A stretch of DNA of 64,000 nucleotides from Phorcus lineatus (Eukaryota; Mollusca; Gastropoda; Trochida; Trochidae). A model generated the notes under the pieces. It saw nothing but the letters and a program-made list of their open reading frames with translations. It was not told the DNA's origin and did not search any database. This document shows, in pieces, positions 61,401-64,000 of this stretch. A program made the position numbers and the translations under genes. The DNA lies in contig OV121087.1 of the NCBI GenBank assembly GCA_921293015.1, positions 8,258,501 through 8,322,500 on the forward strand, read 5' to 3'. Within the stretch, counting starts at the first letter, position 1, and each line of letters opens with the position of its first letter.

Positions 61401-62859
61401 AAGGGAAATGTTTCAGTCATCAATGCCCAGACTCACCCATCATGCTGATAAATGTGATCTTTCAGTACCAAATTGAATTGATGAAGGTGGTTGCTAGGAG
61501 ATTCTATTAATTACCATGTATGATTATTCTGCAACCTTGATGAAAACAGTATTGGGAAGGAGATCACGGAGTGTTTATTGGTTGATGAATCCATACATGA
61601 TACTCTAATCACATTACGGTGCCAGCAGATGATATAGACCATAAAACACAGCAGAGAAGCACTGCAATGCAGGAAACCAAGTCCCGAGAGGCAGACTGTG
61701 ACGTGTGTATGATCATGTATGGACCATATTGATGTGAGGCCCTATGATAGTGGCACCCTGCGTCTCTCCGTGTACCATTGATCTCATATTGACCAGCTGA
61801 TCAATGCTAATAGTGGATGTTTATTGCATTATTTGACAAGATTCCTTTGATACATGATTGACATGAGCAATTTAGAACAAATACTATCATTAGGCTTCAT
61901 TTCATTTAGTGGAAATGTCACTCATGTATGGACTGCTGATGAAATTGACTTGCATCATGCATCGCATGGTTTGCTGACGACATGCAATTTCCCTCTTGTC
62001 ACTACAATGACCCTTTATGGGAGGCTAGTCATTTCAGATCATGGCAATAATCAAAGGCTCATGATTAGTTGAATTGAATAATGCAGATCAGATGAAAAGT
62101 ATCAAAGCTTTCATAATGACGGTTTCATTGTGTTGGGGTTTTGTCTGACCTTTGGGAACAAAACATGATAGCTTGTGGTTTACTGTACACAAGTTTGTCC
62201 CATGTTACACATCTTTTGCTTTCAGAACGGTTTTGATTCTCTAGGGAAAATAGAAAGATATTGCAGACTGTTTTTGAGAAATTGTAATTTTAAAATTTTG
62301 TTACATATTTTCAGATCCTTATTTAAAGCTTTTAGCTCCCTGGGCACTTAGAAAATTGAAATGAGGGGTTGTATGTTTTCCATAAAATGCTAAAGATTAA
62401 GAAAAGAACACATTTTGCCATTTAGATATGTTCATAATTGATTAATGCTTAAAGTTTTTGCTTGCCACCATATGGAATAGGAAGACAGTACTGTTGCATT
62501 CATTAAAGATGTATACATGAAATATTGCTCCTTGACAAATGGAAGAAAGCGCAAGACTCATCTTTCCAATGAAACTGCCCAGCTTTGTCACACAGGGAAA
62601 GTCTTATATGTTCTTACAAAATATGCTGATTTCTTTTTTAGTTCTATAATTAAAAACTAGGGCTTACTACTTTTGTCATTGTTTTAGATGTGTATGTTAT
62701 CTATGTGACACAACATATCACTGAATGTCAACCCCTCTAAACAACATGGTTAGATTATTGTATGATTCTATAAGGATGCAAACTGAAAGCTATTTCTCAA
62801 TGAAATTTGAATTTCAGGTTGTTGGAAGCCGAGTCCTACAAGATGAAGTGCGTTTCAGA
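40395..62859 (+). CDS. PDE2A: PDE2A-type cGMP-stimulated cyclic nucleotide phosphodiesterase, 5' part (nine joined exons)
   Basis: Nine exons (40395-40484, 49859-49947, 51519-51625, 54023-54078, 57430-57501, 59214-59310, 60102-60154, 60692-60766, 62818-62859) join to 227 codons with no stop. Every junction is GT-AG with matching phase. The family hydrolyses cAMP and cGMP, and cGMP binding to a GAF domain stimulates it. Residues 1-171 match the N-terminal region of PDE2A. Residues 171-227 match the start of GAF-A: GELYDNDAPSLQLKVIRYL, then FLLLVANETNELFCQVVG and LQDEVRF align with remembered vertebrate PDE2A ([34 protein letters not shown]). The rest of GAF-A, GAF-B and the HD catalytic domain are not in the window. 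The start codon must lie in an upstream exon, because 40395 opens in phase 0 without an ATG. PDE5/6/10/11 also have GAF domains, but the N-terminal and LCGELYD block is specific to PDE2 as I know it. Confidence 0.93.
43880..44037 (+). mobile_element. Possible hAT-like MITE right end
   Basis: Contains TATCGATGGATCGATA and ends in GCTACACCCCTA, the mirror of TAGGGGTG-type ends. A clear left end was not located. Confidence 0.25.
45808..46184. mobile_element. hAT-like MITE, 377 bp, in PDE2A intron
   Basis: Perfect 10-bp terminal inverted repeats CTAGGGCTGT / ACAGCCCTAG. Subterminal ATCGTGATAC and GTATCGTATCG words occur at the right side and ATCATGATAG at the left. Flanks share a weak GGAAA/CGAAA, a poor remnant of a target duplication. 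No transposase. Confidence 0.8.
49859..49947 (+). CDS. PDE2A: PDE2A exon, residues 31-60
   Basis: Acceptor tttcag at 49858 and donor GTAAGT at 49948; 89 nt, from phase 0 to a split Trp codon (TG|G). It encodes TKANVYLRSPETGRVEAACR and KSLPAKGLIW. It follows the vertebrate pattern of a Tyr-Leu strand, a short acidic turn, then a Lys-rich segment leading to a helix (ETVYTYLLDGES... LPQEGKVREAI in remembered human PDE2A). Confidence 0.92.
49948..51518 (+). other. PDE2A intron, 1.6 kb
   Basis: GTAAGT to TAACAG. Contains a SINE (50610-50830); otherwise AT-rich without features. Confidence 0.9.
50610..50830 (+). mobile_element. tRNA-derived SINE with head
   Basis: A-box-like GGATAGTGCATTTCGG and B-box GGGTTTGAATCCAGCC, then GAGAACTG, TAGGGTTTGGGTGCAATGCT, CGCCACAATAGTGTTG and GGCTTT. 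These words are shared, in order, with the copy at 60810-61125. Confidence 0.85.
51519..51625 (+). CDS. PDE2A: PDE2A exon, residues 60-96
   Basis: Acceptor taacag at 51518 and donor GTAGGT at 51626; 107 nt. It completes Trp60 and ends one base into Val96. It encodes KAYQQREQIIQHISSPADPV and ITALALDEDIQQSQL. The helix followed by a loop and a strand leading into VLCLPI parallels the human region ending in DTQVLVMPL. No domain-specific catalytic residues are expected here. Confidence 0.9.
51626..54022 (+). other. PDE2A intron, 2.4 kb
   Basis: GTAGGT to TTTCAG. A 39-bp segment at 52959-52997 recurs diverged at 53871-53908. A CACACCCCTA end at about 53820-53828 may mark another hAT-like MITE. 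No coding features. Confidence 0.85.
54023..54078 (+). CDS. PDE2A: PDE2A exon, residues 96-114, GAF-like core strands
   Basis: Acceptor tttcag at 54022 and donor GTGAGT at 54079; 56 nt. It encodes (V)LCLPIQDREDNENIGLVV, completing Val96 and ending in phase 0. The layout (V/I)LC(L/M)P(I/L), acidic turn, then IG(L/V)V is the one seen in central strands of GAF domains, and in the matching human PDE2A N-terminal segment VLVMPLADKE...AVILV. The identity of the exon is secure from phase and context; the structural reading is inference. Confidence 0.9.
54079..57429 (+). other. PDE2A intron, 3.4 kb
   Basis: GTGAGT to ATTCAG. AT-rich and featureless except for the repeat at about 56975-57295. Confidence 0.85.
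56975..57295 (+). repeat. Interspersed repeat with internal tandem units of about 147 bp
   Basis: Starts near GAAGGGGGATATAGGTTTGGG with CTGTCCTTCAGTCTGTCTG. Then AAATTTGATGTGTGGCTTAA...AAAATGAGAAG is repeated about 147 bp later as AAATTTAATGTATGGCTTCA...AAAATGAGAAG. Resembles the Helentron/pearl style of short tandem cores seen in mollusc genomes. Confidence 0.6.
57430..57501 (+). CDS. PDE2A: PDE2A exon, residues 115-138
   Basis: Acceptor attcag at 57429 and donor GTAATT at 57502; 72 nt, phase 0 at both ends. It encodes ASLPPGKTSCSKTEEGNLTY then LAKQ. It corresponds to the human segment between AVILVHCG and the helix VEKHTLVAL: a polar loop followed by the start of a helix. Being symmetric (a multiple of 3), it could be skipped without a frameshift. 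Confidence 0.88.
57675..58975. mobile_element. Helentron/pearl-like non-autonomous element with tandem-repeat core, in PDE2A intron
   Basis: The ends carry a perfect 11-bp inverted pair, TGTCCCCCGCC (57675-57685) and GGCGGGGGACA (58947-58957). The left arm has a CCGC/GCGG mini-hairpin and the right arm ends with a TTGCCA/TGGCAA hairpin. The core holds about seven copies of a unit with CACCTAGAGTGTTCATATTT, GGAGGAAGACTCAGACGCCA and AAGGTCACCACGACAC. The period is 148 for the first copies (57751, 57899, 58047), about 145 in the middle, and shorter and decayed at the end. No Rep/helicase coding. It occupies most of the 1.7-kb intron 57502-59213. Confidence 0.8.
59214..59310 (+). CDS. PDE2A: PDE2A exon, residues 139-171, linker into GAF-A
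   Basis: Acceptor aacag at 59213 and donor GTGAGT at 59311; 97 nt, ending one base into Gly171. It encodes VSLCYHLTKNSVTRRKSINA then EDTHFEALISLC. The C-terminal ISLCG matches the ILQLCGELYD entry to GAF-A in vertebrate PDE2A. The vertebrate linker before this point is longer and Pro/Gly-rich; here it is a short basic stretch, TRRKS. Confidence 0.92.
59311..60101 (+). other. PDE2A intron, 0.8 kb
   Basis: GTGAGT to TTACAG, no internal features seen. The following intron 60155-60691 (0.5 kb) is likewise plain. Confidence 0.9.
60102..60154 (+). CDS. PDE2A: PDE2A exon, residues 171-188, start of GAF-A
   Basis: Acceptor ttacag at 60101 and donor GTAAGT at 60155; 53 nt. It encodes (G)ELYDNDAPSLQLKVIRY and is the strongest homology anchor in the window: vertebrate PDE2A has [19 protein letters not shown] here. 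It forms the first helix of GAF-A, which contributes to dimer packing in PDE2. Confidence 0.96.
60692..60766 (+). CDS. PDE2A: PDE2A exon, residues 189-213, GAF-A strands
   Basis: Acceptor tttcag at 60691 and donor GTAAGA at 60767; 75 nt, phase 0 at both ends. It encodes LEQRTQAQTAFLLLVANETN then ELFCQ. It aligns with the vertebrate stretch [24 protein letters not shown], the end of the first helix and the first two strands of GAF-A. Confidence 0.95.
60767..62817 (+). other. PDE2A intron, 2.1 kb
   Basis: GTAAGA to TTTCAG. Contains the best-preserved SINE (60810-61125). The rest shows no features. Confidence 0.9.
60810..61125 (+). mobile_element. tRNA-derived SINE, near-complete copy
   Basis: Head with A-box TGGTTAGCACTTT and B-box GGTTCGAATTCCG at tRNA spacing. 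The body has TTAGGTTTGGGTGCAATGCT, TTTCACCGCAAT, ATAGCCACAATGGTGTTT, GATATAAGTGAGAAATACTC and a tail AACCCAAATCATCTAACCAA. Best of three copies in the window, all on the + strand. Confidence 0.88.
62818..62859 (+). CDS. PDE2A: PDE2A exon, residues 214-227, last exon in the window
   Basis: Acceptor tttcag at 62817 and donor GTAAGT at 62860; 42 nt, phase 0. It encodes VVGSRVLQDEVRFR, matching vertebrate VIGDKVLGEEVSF. The family continues with a Pro-Leu-Thr-Gly-Cys-Leu-Gly type segment, which is not found between 62860 and 64000, so the next exon lies outside the window. Confidence 0.92.
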
Positions 62860-64000
62860 GTAAGTGTTTTACCATTCATCAGTACTGGATTGTTTTTATC
62901 ATCATCAACAACAAGCTTCATACTCAACAGGACTAAGTGTAACAGTTCTGTTTATCAATATTTATTGATTTATTCTTATTGCCTGGGATTGGTTTTTGAT
63001 TCATAGGAATTGATTTTGCTGCTGTCAGGACCCTGGTCAAGTTTTCATTTTCCTTCCTTAGGTTGTTGCTAGGTTACTTACCATCGTACTTTAGTTGTTT
63101 TCAAACTCAAGTTAGAAGTCAGCTAGATTCTTAACAATAATTGAATTGTTAGCCAGAGTGCTTAAATTTAGCACATCTGTATCAAAGAAACAGTTAAAGT
63201 CATGCTAAATAACATAGGTACTTAGATTAACCCAATTTGTTGTGGTTATGAATCGGTTGTTTGTGCTCTTAAGACTGGGAAAGACATGAAAGGGAGACTG
63301 CAGGTCATTAGCTATTGGTGAATGTAAACATTTGAGTCAAACCCCATACAGAGTCTTTCATGTGAAACAGCCATAAAGGTATTATCTAGCAGGGTTGGAT
63401 ATTAAGTTTGGAATTAGGTATCCACTGGGCAAACAGGCATAAAACAGCGTGAAGTTTTTATGAGTGGTCACGGTCATCAATATTGTTTGTTTTTGGAGGA
63501 AAGTATTTATAGTGTTGTCTTTAGCCTTCATGACATGTTAAAACAAGAAATATATATATATGGTTTGAAGATATGATTATACTTGATTTCTGTCTGTAGG
63601 TTTCATTGTAAATCAGTAGATATTTTTTTCAAAATTGACTCTACAATTCTTGATTCATTTCAATTCCAGGAAGTCTTTGACATTTATGTTTTGAAAGGAC
63701 ATCTTTACCATTTGACACAACAGACAAACAAAAATTTTGCATTTGCAGTTTTTATTCACTGTTAAACATCATTGATTGATATGTCCTGCACCTTAATATA
63801 ATCAACACATTATGATGCATGCTGACCATTTTGAAGGGCATGTCAGAGTTCAATTAAAAATTACTACTTTTTTCTCATTTTCCTGAAACTGAAAGTATAT
63901 TGTAAAGAGAAAACATCCCTTACTCAACAGAAAGAAACTTCACTTTGTAAACAATTACTGATACGTGAAAACATTTAGTACTTCTGTTCAAACTCATCTT
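62860..64000 (+). other. PDE2A intron, open at the window end
   Basis: Starts GTAAGT. No sequence encoding the expected next GAF-A segment is found, so the acceptor lies beyond the window. Confidence 0.8.

Noticed and set aside
63669-63765. Possible next PDE2A exon starting GAAGTCTTTGAC after a cag
   Set aside because: Its translation (EVFDIYVLKGHLYH, then a stop) does not match the expected GAF-A continuation, and no donor keeps the frame.
1-64000. CRISPR arrays, operons, prophage or other prokaryotic systems
   Set aside because: Tandem repeats here lack regular repeat-spacer structure, and the gene structure is intron-split.

Overview
This looks like AT-rich animal genomic DNA, most likely from a mollusc and probably a bivalve. 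The evidence is a multi-exon gene with standard GT-AG introns, several tRNA-derived SINEs, hAT-like MITEs, a Helentron/pearl-like element with a core of about 148-bp tandem repeats, and many micro- and minisatellites. Nothing points to a prokaryote: there are no long ORFs, operons, rRNA genes or CRISPR arrays. The phylum is inferred from repeat style and cannot be proven from this window.

The one confidently recognised gene lies on the + strand in the right half. Nine coding exons between 40395 and 62859 join in one uninterrupted frame (681 nt, 227 codons) with compatible splice phases. They encode the N-terminal regulatory region and the start of the GAF-A domain of a PDE2A-type phosphodiesterase (cGMP-dependent 3',5'-cyclic phosphodiesterase). 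The cGMP-binding remainder, GAF-B and the HD catalytic domain must lie beyond 64000. Two candidate alternative first exons lie upstream, at 32288-32299 and 33016-33183. Both end in phase 0, as exon 40395 requires. The second encodes a hydrophobic N-terminus resembling the membrane-anchoring N-terminus of mammalian PDE2A2.

The left half (1 to about 32.2 kb) has no gene I can support. It holds tandem repeats (56-57-bp minisatellite at 560-1360, 60-bp array at 9241-9720, ATGCT-type low-complexity blocks at 23.65 and 25.7-26.9 kb, long AT tracts at 28.94 and 31.46 kb), a few decayed coding-like fragments on the minus strand (7.6-9.2 kb), and several islands of more balanced base composition that look like candidate conserved non-coding or regulatory DNA. 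The introns of the PDE2A gene carry most of the recognisable transposon remnants.

I did not find a novel multi-gene system. The observations most worth following are the alternative PDE2A N-termini, a GAF-like motif in the N-terminal domain, and the Helentron-like intronic element. Most short ORFs in the window are chance or repeat-derived.
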